From positions 1 to 25,250 of the forward strand of contig JAPLGH010000192.1 in NCBI GenBank assembly GCA_026390285.1: a stretch of DNA of 25,250 nt, in the 5' to 3' direction. Positions 7,441 to 14,010 of the stretch are shown in pieces. The position numbers and the translations under genes were made by a program. Each line of letters starts with the position of its first letter. The first letter of the stretch is position 1. The notes below the pieces were generated by a model. The model was given only the letters and a program-made list of their open reading frames with translations, was not told where the DNA came from and did no database searches. The stretch comes from Caldisericota bacterium. GTDB taxonomy: Bacteria; Caldisericota; Caldisericia; Cryosericales; Cryosericaceae.

Positions 7441-8289
7441 CTATTGTGACTTCTTCTCCGTGATAACGACTCCGATCATGTCCGGCCCGGAGTAGGTTCC
7501 GACGACAGGACCCAGCTGGGTCAGCATACTTGTCACCTTGTACGTGGAGGTGAACTCACGCTGGAATTCCTCCACCTCGACCCGGTTGGCACCGTAGTGG
7601 AACCCGACGTACTCGGTCCCCTTCTGCATGTGTTTGTCGATGATTGCCCACAGGCGTTCCAGTGCAACCTTCTTGGTGCGCGGACGGTCCATGACATCCG
7701 TGACCCCCTCGATGTAGGTGAGGACAGGTTTGATCTTCAGGACGCTGGCGGCGATGGCAGCGGCCTTTCCGATGCGTCCGCCTCTCTCGAGGTACTTGAG
7801 GGAGTCGAGCACGAAGTAGGTGTGGGTTCGCAGACACAGCTCTTCCACCTCAGCGACGACCTGTGCCAGCTGCGCTCCTGCTTCGGTAAGTTCCACCGCT
7901 CGCATGACAGGAAAGCCAACGCCAAGTGCCGCGTTCCAGGTATCCACAAATCGGACGTGAGCCGTGTCCAGCTGGTTGCGTCCCGTCAGAGCTGAATTGA
8001 GTGTACCCGACATCCGTGAACTGATGTGGATCGAGATGATGTCTCCCTCGGGATCCTTGTCAAGGATTCCTCGATATGCGGACGCAAATTCCTCGGGCGA
8101 CGGCTGTGTACTGCCAGCCTTTGCTCCCGCAACAAGGCGCCGGTAGAACTCATCATTCGCAATGTCGATGCCGTCGCGGAAATACTCGCCGTCGAGCGAA
8201 ACCTTGAGCGGAACGACGGTGACACCGTGCTCTTCGGCATACCCTTTCATCAAGCACGCCGTGCTGTCTGTTACGATGTGGATGGCCAC
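7441..8289 (-). CDS. DegV-family fatty-acid-binding protein (copy 1, most divergent)
   Basis: This is the last of five tandem DegV genes in transcription order and the most divergent (282 residues). It starts at a GTG, with GGAGAAGGAG 6 nt upstream. DegV signatures are VTDSTACL at the N-terminus, STQPSPEEF, HISSRMSGTLNSA, the DTWNAALGVGFPV ligand-pocket segment, YLERGGRIGKA and IKPVLTYIEG. In the C-terminal lid, where other family members have HTGPG, this copy reads YSGPD. DegV proteins such as FakB hold a fatty acid so that the kinase FakA can phosphorylate it; no FakA is in the window. The gene lies 100 bp after copy 2 and 22 bp before the TPR/F420-like gene. Confidence 0.92.
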   Translation of the reverse strand: MAIHIVTDSTACLMKGYAEEHGVTVVPLKVSLDGEYFRDGIDIANDEFYRRLVAGAKAGSTQPSPEEFASAYRGILDKDPEGDIISIHISSRMSGTLNSALTGRNQLDTAHVRFVDTWNAALGVGFPVMRAVELTEAGAQLAQVVAEVEELCLRTHTYFVLDSLKYLERGGRIGKAAAIAASVLKIKPVLTYIEGVTDVMDRPRTKKVALERLWAIIDKHMQKGTEYVGFHYGANRVEVEEFQREFTSTYKVTSMLTQLGPVVGTYSGPDMIGVVITEKKSQ

Positions 8290-8389
8290 TGTTGGCTCCT
8301 TCTCCGCTTGCGCATTCCTCCCGCCGGCGGAGACAGCGGGCCTGATCGCATGGTCGTGAGGGGAGGTGTCTCCCTATCCCAGTCTCGAG

Positions 8390-9232
8390 TTACACTGCTT
8401 TGTCGACGATCACAACGCCCAGCGTCTCGGGTCCCGTATTGCCGCCGACGACAGGACCCAGCTGGCTCAGGATCGATGAGATTCCTGTCCGGCTTTCAAA
8501 CTCTTGTTGAAGAGCTTCGACTTCGGCACGATTGCCCGCGTAGTGGAACCCCACGTACTCGACCCCGTGCTCTACCGCCTTATCGATAAGCGCCCAGATG
8601 CGTTCCCTCGCGACCCGCATGGTGCGGGGCCTGTCATACACATCGATCATGCCATCCTTGATGGTCAGGATCGGCTTGATCTGCAAGATGCTGCCCGCAA
8701 GTCCAGCCGCCTTGCCGATACGAGCCCCCGCCACCAGGTATTCCAGCGTACCCACCAGGAAGTAGATATGGATGCGAGCCTGCATCGCATCCAGCGCAGT
8801 CAGGATGTCGGGGATGGTCGCTCCCGTCTCAGCCAGACGAACGGCTTCCATGACCATGAATCCAAGGCCCAGGCCCGCCGTTCTCGTGTCATACAGGGTC
8901 ACCCGCTCCGACTCCAGCATCGCGGCTGCCGCATGTGCGCTGTTCAGCGTCCCGCTCATGAGGCTGGAGAGGTGGACGCTGAGGACCTCATCCTCCGGGT
9001 TCTCCAGCAACCTCTTGTAGAGCACGACAAACTCCTCCGGTCCTGGCTGTGACGTTACTGCCTTCGCGCCGGATCCTTGTTTCACATAGAATTCATCTGA
9101 AGCAATGTCCACAAATTCCCGGTACAGTACTCCATCGATCGTGATCCGGAGGGGAACAACGTCCACCCCGTGCTGATCTGTATAGCCCACCGGCAAGTAG
9201 CTGGTTGAATCCGTTACGATATGGATGCTCAC
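8390..9232 (-). CDS. DegV-family fatty-acid-binding protein (copy 2)
   Basis: This 280-residue DegV protein starts at a GTG with AAAGGAG 6 nt upstream. Motifs: VTDSTSYLPVG, TSQPGPEEFV, HLSSLMSGTLNSA, DTRTAGLGLGFMV, YLVAGARIGKA (where copies 1, 3 and 5 have a GGR and copy 4 a SGR before IGKA) and IKPILTIKDG. The lid reads NTGPE. It is clearly more distant from copies 3-5 than they are from each other, with YTDQHGVDVVPLRITIDG in the first strand region. It therefore represents an older duplication. The 64-bp spacer upstream shares AACTCGGACAAG (minus strand) with the spacer after copy 4, a trace of the array's history. Confidence 0.92.
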   Translation of the reverse strand: MSIHIVTDSTSYLPVGYTDQHGVDVVPLRITIDGVLYREFVDIASDEFYVKQGSGAKAVTSQPGPEEFVVLYKRLLENPEDEVLSVHLSSLMSGTLNSAHAAAAMLESERVTLYDTRTAGLGLGFMVMEAVRLAETGATIPDILTALDAMQARIHIYFLVGTLEYLVAGARIGKAAGLAGSILQIKPILTIKDGMIDVYDRPRTMRVARERIWALIDKAVEHGVEYVGFHYAGNRAEVEALQQEFESRTGISSILSQLGPVVGGNTGPETLGVVIVDKAV

Positions 9233-9296
9233 ACTTGGCTCCTTTCCTGGCCCGTCTTGTCCGAGTTCGTCGCTGCGCCCAGGTTGGCCTTCTTGT

Positions 9297-10139
9297 TCAG
9301 ACTGCTTTGTCGACTATGACGACCGCCATGGTCTCGGGGCCCGTAAGACACCCGAGGACAGGGCCCAACTGGCTGAGGACGGACGGAATGCTTGTGCGCC
9401 TCGTGAATTCAGTCTGCATCGCCTCGACCTCGGCTCTGTTGCCCGCAAAGTGGAACCCAATGTACTCGATACCCCGAACGACCGCCTGGTCGATAAGTGT
9501 CCTGATGCGCTCCTTCGCGACACGCATGGTTCGCGGCCGCTCGAACACGTCGACGATACCGTCCTTGAACGTGAGGATGGGCTTGATCTGCAGGATGCTG
9601 CCCGCAACTCCAGCCGCCTTGCCGACGCGCCCGCCCTCCACGATATACTTCATTGTGCCAACGAGAAAATAAATATGCGTGCGTGGCTGCATCCCGTCCA
9701 GCACCTTGATGATGTCGTTGATGCCGGCTCCGCCCGCAACAAGCTCGACGGCCCGCATGACCATGAACCCAAGTCCGAGACCTGTCGTCCGCACGTCATA
9801 GAGATGGACGCGCCTGGGATCGGTCTGCTCGGCTGCAATGTGGGCACTGTTCAGTGTTCCACTCGTGGCAGATGACAGATGGATGCTCAGCACTTCGTCG
9901 TCCGGGTTTGCAAGCAACCTAGTATAGACCTCGATGAAATCCTCGGGGCTGGGCTGCGTAGTGCCGGACTTGGCTCCGGCTTTCTGCTTCGCGTAAAAAA
10001 CATCAGGAGATATCTCCACGAATTCGCGGAAGAACACTCCGTCGACCGATACCTTGAGCGGTACGACGGCAAGGTCATGCTGTTCAGCGAAACCAGTGGG
10101 AAGGCAGCTCGTGGAGTCCGTTACAATGTGAATAGCCAT
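9297..10139 (-). CDS. DegV-family fatty-acid-binding protein (copy 3)
   Basis: This 280-residue DegV protein is the only copy with an ATG start, preceded by AGGAGG. It has GTTQPSPEDF, HLSSATSGTLNSA, GLGLGFMVMRAVEL, YIVEGGRVGKA and IKPILTFKDG; the lid reads LTGPE. It looks like a mosaic. Its N-terminal third follows copy 5 (GAKSGTTQPSPEDF, EQTDPRR), while a central 140-bp block is almost identical to copy 4. The frameshifted end of a cyclophilin gene lies 9 bp upstream, the same spacing that separates the intact cyclophilin from copy 5. This marks copy 3 as a duplicate of the copy-5 position. Confidence 0.93.
   Translation of the reverse strand: MAIHIVTDSTSCLPTGFAEQHDLAVVPLKVSVDGVFFREFVEISPDVFYAKQKAGAKSGTTQPSPEDFIEVYTRLLANPDDEVLSIHLSSATSGTLNSAHIAAEQTDPRRVHLYDVRTTGLGLGFMVMRAVELVAGGAGINDIIKVLDGMQPRTHIYFLVGTMKYIVEGGRVGKAAGVAGSILQIKPILTFKDGIVDVFERPRTMRVAKERIRTLIDQAVVRGIEYIGFHFAGNRAEVEAMQTEFTRRTSIPSVLSQLGPVLGCLTGPETMAVVIVDKAV
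9645..9784 (-). repeat. 140-bp block shared by DegV copies 3 and 4 (second copy at 10622-10761)
   Basis: The two blocks, 977 bp apart and at the same position in each gene, differ at one base by my reading (T/C at 9719/10696). The same stretch in copy 5 differs at many sites. The flanks of the block in copies 3 and 4 diverge quickly. This is the pattern left by gene conversion or a very recent partial duplication. Confidence 0.85.
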
Positions 10140-10148
10140 AGATTCCTC

Positions 10149-10232
10149 CTAGTCGAGAATCTCGGACGCTTTGACGATGCGCACGTCCTCGACAGACGTG
10201 AACGTTGGTCCCACGGCGCCTGGATGACAGGC
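10149..10232 (-). pseudogene. Remnant of the cyclophilin 3' end, a duplication scar
   Basis: This stretch aligns with the 3' end of the intact cyclophilin gene (12033-12116). It reads QAPW..RSR, then after a one-base loss EDVRIVKASEILD and a TAG stop, against QAPWGERSRPLEDVHIVKASEILD in the intact gene. It has no start and no upstream catalytic domain. The 9-bp gap to the next DegV start is the same as at the intact locus. At its upstream end (about 10233) the homology switches to the spacer normally found downstream of a DegV gene, which marks a recombination junction. Confidence 0.88.
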
Positions 10233-10273
10233 CTTGTCCGAGTTCGCTGCCGCGACCACGCTGACCTGCTCCA

Positions 10274-11116
10274 TCAGACTGCTTTGTCGACGATGACAAC
10301 TGCGACGGTCTCGGGTCCCATATGACACCCGACGCCCGGCCCCAGTTGGCTGAGGATGGACGGAATGCTTGTGCGCCTCGTGAACTCGGTCTGCATTGCC
10401 TCGACCTCGGCTCTGTTGCTCACATAATGGAACCCAATGTGCTCGATGCCCCGTACGACCGCCTGGTCGATGAGCGCCCAGATGCGGTCCAGTGCGGCCC
10501 GCATTGTGCGCGGCCGCTCAAACACATCGATGATACCGTCCTTGACCGTGAGGATGGGCTTGATCTGCAGGATACTGGCAGCGACGCCCGCCGCCCTGCC
10601 AATGCGCCCGCTCTTGATGAGATACTTCATTGTGCCAACGAGAAAATAAATATGCGTGCGTGGCTGCATCCCGTCCAGCACCTTGATGATGTCGTCGATG
10701 CCGGCTCCGCCCGCAACAAGCTCGACGGCCCGCATGACCATGAACCCAAGTCCGAGACCTGACGTCCGCGAATCGTAGAGATGGACACGCCGGGGAACGG
10801 TCTGCTGAGCTGCAATGTAAGCGCTGTTCAGTGTTCCACTCACGTGGGATGACAGATGAATACTCATCACCTGGTCGTCCGGGTTTGCGAGCAATCTGGC
10901 ATAGACTGCGATGAAATCCTCAGGGCCTGGCTGCGTCGTGCTGTACTTTGCTCCAGCCTTCTGCTTCGCGTAGAAGACATCAGCTGATATCTCCACAAAC
11001 TCCCGAAAGAACACTTCGTCGACCGAAACCTTGACAGGCACGACCGAAAGATCGTGCTCTTCGGCAAAACCACTGGGAAGGTAGCTTGTGGAATCTGTTA
11101 CAATATGGATGCCCAC
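10274..11116 (-). CDS. DegV-family fatty-acid-binding protein (copy 4)
   Basis: This 280-residue DegV protein starts at a GTG with AGAGGAG 6 nt upstream. Motifs: VTDSTSYLPSG, STTQPGPEDF, HLSSHVSGTLNSA, DSRTSGLGLGFMV, YLIKSGRIGRA and IKPILTVKDG. The lid reads HMGPE, so it keeps the histidine that copies 1-3 lack. It closely resembles copies 3 and 5 overall but has its own changes near the pocket, such as GAKYSTTQPG in place of GAKSGTTQPS. The upstream spacer (11117-11180) resembles the other inter-DegV spacers. Confidence 0.93.
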   Translation of the reverse strand: MGIHIVTDSTSYLPSGFAEEHDLSVVPVKVSVDEVFFREFVEISADVFYAKQKAGAKYSTTQPGPEDFIAVYARLLANPDDQVMSIHLSSHVSGTLNSAYIAAQQTVPRRVHLYDSRTSGLGLGFMVMRAVELVAGGAGIDDIIKVLDGMQPRTHIYFLVGTMKYLIKSGRIGRAAGVAASILQIKPILTVKDGIIDVFERPRTMRAALDRIWALIDQAVVRGIEHIGFHYVSNRAEVEAMQTEFTRRTSIPSILSQLGPGVGCHMGPETVAVVIVDKAV

Positions 11117-11180
11117 GCCTGACTCCTCTTCCTGCCAATGTTATCTGAACTCACCGCCGCGTTCATGTTGGCTTCCTCTA

Positions 11181-12023
11181 TCAAACTGCTTTGTCGACAA
11201 TGACGACTGCCATGGCCTCGGGTCCCACATGACACCCGATGCAAGGACCCAGCTGGCTGAGGACGGACGGAATCCCCGTGCGCCTCGTGAACTCAGTCTG
11301 CATTGCCTCGACCTCGGCTCTGTTTCCTGCATAGTGGAACCCAATGTACTCGATACCCCGTACGACTGCCTGGTCGATGAGTGCCCACATGCGGTCTCGG
11401 GCTGTCCGCATGGTCCGCGGCCGTTCGAACACGTCGACGATACCGTCCTTGACCGTGAGGATGGGCTTGATCTGCAGGATACTGGCAGCGACGCCGGCTG
11501 CCTTGCCGATGCGCCCGCCCTCGATGAGATACTTCATGGTGCCAACAAGGAAGTAGAGATGTGTGCGCGGCTGCATCCCGTCCAGGGCCTTGATAATGTC
11601 GTCGATGCCGGCTCCACCCGAAACCATCTTGACGGCCTGCATGACCATGAACCCGAGCCCGAGCCCTGACGTCCGCACATCATAGAGACGGACACGCCTT
11701 GGATCGGTCTGCTCGGCTGCAATGTACGCGCTATTGAGTGTTCCACTCATGCCGGATGACAGGTGGATGCTCAACACTTCGTCGTCCGGGTTTGCGAGTA
11801 ACCTGGTGTAGACCGCGATGAAATCCTCGGGGCTGGGCTGCGTAGTGCCAGACTTGGCTCCAGCTTTCTGCTTCGCGTAGAAGGCATCAGCAGATATCTC
11901 CACAAACTCGCGGAAGAACACGCCGTCGACCGAAACCTTGAGCGGCACGACGGGAAGGTCGTGCTGTTCGGCAAAACCAGTAGGAAGATAGCTTGTAGAA
12001 TCCGTTACAATGTGAATAGCCAC
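11181..12023 (-). CDS. DegV-family fatty-acid-binding protein (copy 5, first in the array)
   Basis: This is the first DegV gene in transcription order, 9 bp after the cyclophilin stop. It starts at a GTG with only a weak AGGATGG site, so translation may depend on coupling to the upstream gene. The 280-residue product has VTDSTSYLPTG, GTTQPSPEDF, HLSSGMSGTLNSA, DVRTSGLGLGFMV, YLIEGGRIGKA and IKPILTVKDG; the lid reads HVGPE. Family knowledge: DegV/FakB proteins bury one fatty acid between two alpha/beta domains and present its carboxylate for phosphorylation. Five different copies could allow different chain selectivity; this is inference. It shares its N-terminal features with copy 3. Confidence 0.93.
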   Translation of the reverse strand: MAIHIVTDSTSYLPTGFAEQHDLPVVPLKVSVDGVFFREFVEISADAFYAKQKAGAKSGTTQPSPEDFIAVYTRLLANPDDEVLSIHLSSGMSGTLNSAYIAAEQTDPRRVRLYDVRTSGLGLGFMVMQAVKMVSGGAGIDDIIKALDGMQPRTHLYFLVGTMKYLIEGGRIGKAAGVAASILQIKPILTVKDGIVDVFERPRTMRTARDRMWALIDQAVVRGIEYIGFHYAGNRAEVEAMQTEFTRRTGIPSVLSQLGPCIGCHVGPEAMAVVIVDKAV

Positions 12024-12032
12024 GGGACCATC

Positions 12033-12518
12033 CTAATCGAGAATCTCGGACGCCTTGACAATATGGACGTCCTCAAGTGGACGTGAACGTTCGCCCCACG
12101 GCGCCTGGGCGACAGGTGTCGCCGCGATGGCCGTCAGAACGTCCATGCCTTCAGTGACGTGTCCAAATGCGGTGTAATTGCCATCCAGCTGGTCAGACGT
12201 GCTGGTCATGATGAAGAACTGCATGTCGGACTGGTCGACATGCGCCTGCTGTGCCGCCATGCTGATGACACCGGGAACGTGCTTGACGTCGGAGCCCTCG
12301 AACTTGACGCTGCCGCCGCCGGTGCCGTTACCGTCGGGGTCACCACCCTGAACCATGAAATCCTTGATAATGCGATGGAACTTAAGGCCGTCGTACTTTC
12401 CGTCATTGATGGCTGCCATGAACCGCTCGACAGTCTTGGGCGACCGTGCAGCGTACAGCTCGAGTGTCATTGTTCCCTTTGACGTTTCCATATGGACGAA
12501 CCTGCTCTTTTCTTCCAT
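12033..12518 (-). CDS. Cyclophilin-type peptidyl-prolyl cis-trans isomerase, cytosolic
   Basis: This is a 161-residue cyclophilin domain without a signal or membrane segment. It has the core motif FHRIIKDFMVQGGDPDGNGTGG, with the catalytic arginine in FHR and the QGGD substrate wall, followed by GVISMAA, DMQFFIM and YTAFGHVTEGMDV. It lacks the tryptophan associated with cyclosporin binding in eukaryotic cyclophilin A. It would speed proline isomerisation during protein folding. TAGGAG, which includes the stop of the upstream membrane-anchored paralogue, lies 6 nt before the ATG, so the two cyclophilins are almost certainly co-translated. The end of this gene has been copied to 10149-10232. 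Confidence 0.93.
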   Translation of the reverse strand: MEEKSRFVHMETSKGTMTLELYAARSPKTVERFMAAINDGKYDGLKFHRIIKDFMVQGGDPDGNGTGGGSVKFEGSDVKHVPGVISMAAQQAHVDQSDMQFFIMTSTSDQLDGNYTAFGHVTEGMDVLTAIAATPVAQAPWGERSRPLEDVHIVKASEILD

Positions 12519-12527
12519 GGGACGCTC

Positions 12528-13199
12528 CTAGTTGGCGACTTCGGTCGCCCGAATGATGGTGATTTTGGTGAGAGGGGCCGACATCTCATCGGGCATGCCG
12601 GGGTTCGGCCCGACAGGAACGCCGGCGATCTTGTCGACGACGTCCATCCCTTCGACGACGTGGCCAAACGCTGCGAACGTGCCGTCAAGGCCCCTGTAGT
12701 CCCCGTGCATGATGAAGAATTGCATGTCCGACTGCGTGACTCCCTGCTGTGACGACGCCATGGAGATGACGCCCCGGATGTGGCTGACGTCCGTCTTCTC
12801 AAAGGGGATGCTGTTGCCTCCCGTTCCGTCCCCATTGGGGTCGCCACCCTGGATCATGAATCCCTTGACGACCCGATGAAACGCCAGACCGTCGTACTTG
12901 CCCGCGGTAACGTTCGCGAGGAACTGCGTGACGGTCCTGGGAGCCTTGTCCCCGTAGAGTTCAAGTTTGATCGTGCCCATGCTCGTCTCCAGCGTCACAT
13001 ACTTGTTGCCGAGCGCCTGCGGGGCGGGAGCTTTCTTGAGAAAGACGAACACAAGCAACAGCGACAGGATGACCGTCGCTGCCAGCGTGATGATTACCGC
13101 CCGCGTGCTGGGCGGAATGGGCTTGTGGCCCGGATACTTCTTCTGCAGCTCCTGGGTCCTGCTTAGTTTCTGTCCAGTTTTCTTCTTGTTGGTACTCAT
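12528..13199 (-). CDS. Membrane-anchored cyclophilin-type peptidyl-prolyl isomerase
   Basis: The 223-residue protein has a Lys-rich cytoplasmic N-terminus (1-32), one membrane segment at about 33-54 (AVIITLAATVILSLLLVFVF) and a cyclophilin domain that should face outwards. The domain carries FHRVVKGFMIQGGDPNGDGTGG, GVISMAS, DMQFFIM and FAAFGHVVEGMDV. It is a paralogue of the next gene and probably folds exported proteins. AGGAG lies 10 nt before the ATG. It is the first gene of the cyclophilin-DegV run, with a promoter candidate at 13253-13283. Family identity is clear; its place as operon head is inferred from gaps. Confidence 0.93.
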   Translation of the reverse strand: MSTNKKKTGQKLSRTQELQKKYPGHKPIPPSTRAVIITLAATVILSLLLVFVFLKKAPAPQALGNKYVTLETSMGTIKLELYGDKAPRTVTQFLANVTAGKYDGLAFHRVVKGFMIQGGDPNGDGTGGNSIPFEKTDVSHIRGVISMASSQQGVTQSDMQFFIMHGDYRGLDGTFAAFGHVVEGMDVVDKIAGVPVGPNPGMPDEMSAPLTKITIIRATEVAN

Positions 13200-13252
13200 C
13201 TGTGATTTTGCTCCTGACTGTCTCGAAGTTGACCCGCCGAAGAGACGAGGCT

Positions 13253-13283
13253 ATTGTCGATATGGTCTGCCATATGCCTTCAA
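13253..13283 (-). promoter_or_regulatory. Candidate promoter with a 19-bp spacer enclosing a palindrome
   Basis: On the minus strand TTGAAG (13283-13278), a 19-bp spacer and GACAAT (13258-13253). The spacer contains a perfect dyad, ATATGG-CAGA-CCATAT (13275-13260). A long spacer with a centred dyad is the layout of MerR-type regulated promoters. No MerR gene is in the window, so regulation is a hypothesis. Confidence 0.4.
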
Positions 13284-13290
13284 ACACGAA

Positions 13291-13312
13291 GGGGTCTGCT
13301 AAGGCAGGCCCC
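13291..13312 (-). terminator. Terminator hairpin of the rubrerythrin gene
   Basis: A 9-bp stem GGGGTCTGC / GCAGGCCCC with one T/G wobble and a 4-nt loop, 18 bp beyond the rubrerythrin stop. On the minus strand it is followed by TTCGTGTTTG, which is only moderately T-rich. Confidence 0.55.
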
Positions 13313-13330
13313 ATGACTGGTTCTCTGATG

Positions 13331-13909
13331 CTAGTAGTCCTCTGACTTGACTTGATAGAAGCTCTGCGCATGCTGACACGCGGGGCACTTGACAGGGGCC
13401 TCGGTGCCCTCATGGACATACCCACACTCGCGGCAGACCCAGATGATCTTGTGGTTCTTCTTGAAGACGGAGTGTGCCTTGACTTCCTTGAGGAGCTTGC
13501 TGTACCGTTCCTCATGGTGGGCCTCAGCTACCGCAATGGCACGCAGGCGCTCCGCGATTGCCTTGTAGCCTTCCTGATCGGCGACGTCTGCAAAGCCCGG
13601 GTACATCGTGGTCGTCTCATAGTGTTCACCGTCGATGGCCGCCTGCAGGTTCTCGGCCGTCGTCCCAAGCACCAGCGGAACTTCCACGTTTGCGAGCTTC
13701 AGTTCACCACCGTTCTTCTTCTTGATGTCCTGGAGAAAATGAAACAGGATGCTGGCATGCTCCCGTTCCTGATCAGCGGTCTCGGCGAAGATCCCTGCTA
13801 TCTGCTCGAACCCTTCGGTCCGGGCCACCTTGTTGTACATGGTGTACCGGTTGCGGGCCATGCATTCACCTACAAAAGCTGCACCTAGATTGAGAAATGT
13901 TTGTTTCAA
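13331..13909 (-). CDS. rbr: Rubrerythrin
   Basis: This 192-residue protein has an N-terminal ferritin-like four-helix domain with two metal-binding helix pairs: a glutamate in GECMARNRYTMY, the EREH motif (48-51), and AEAHHEERY near residue 135. A C-terminal rubredoxin-like domain follows, with CRECGY and CPAC iron ligands. Rubrerythrins reduce hydrogen peroxide to water and protect anaerobes from oxygen. The start is TTG, with GGAGGTG 4 nt upstream; no in-frame ATG fits as well, the first internal Met being within the helix. It has its own promoter (13946-13974) and terminator, so it is probably monocistronic. Confidence 0.95.
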   Translation of the reverse strand: MKQTFLNLGAAFVGECMARNRYTMYNKVARTEGFEQIAGIFAETADQEREHASILFHFLQDIKKKNGGELKLANVEVPLVLGTTAENLQAAIDGEHYETTTMYPGFADVADQEGYKAIAERLRAIAVAEAHHEERYSKLLKEVKAHSVFKKNHKIIWVCRECGYVHEGTEAPVKCPACQHAQSFYQVKSEDY

Positions 13910-13945
13910 CGCTCACCTCCACGTGCGATTTGTGTTCCTATCTTT

Positions 13946-13974
13946 ATTGTATCCAATGACGACGGACGGCACAA
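13946..13974 (-). promoter_or_regulatory. Promoter of rubrerythrin
   Basis: On the minus strand TTGTGC (13974-13969), a 17-bp spacer and TACAAT (13951-13946), giving a leader of about 30 nt that carries GGAGGTG. Confidence 0.5.
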
Positions 13975-14010
13975 AGCGAAATGTTCACAGTGCCGGTCGC
14001 GTTTGACAAA

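Noticed and set aside
8390..12023. Regularly spaced near-identical stretches, at first sight a repeat array
   Set aside because: The period is that of a whole gene (about 0.9-1 kb) and the similarity is explained by DegV paralogy, not by CRISPR or satellite repeats.
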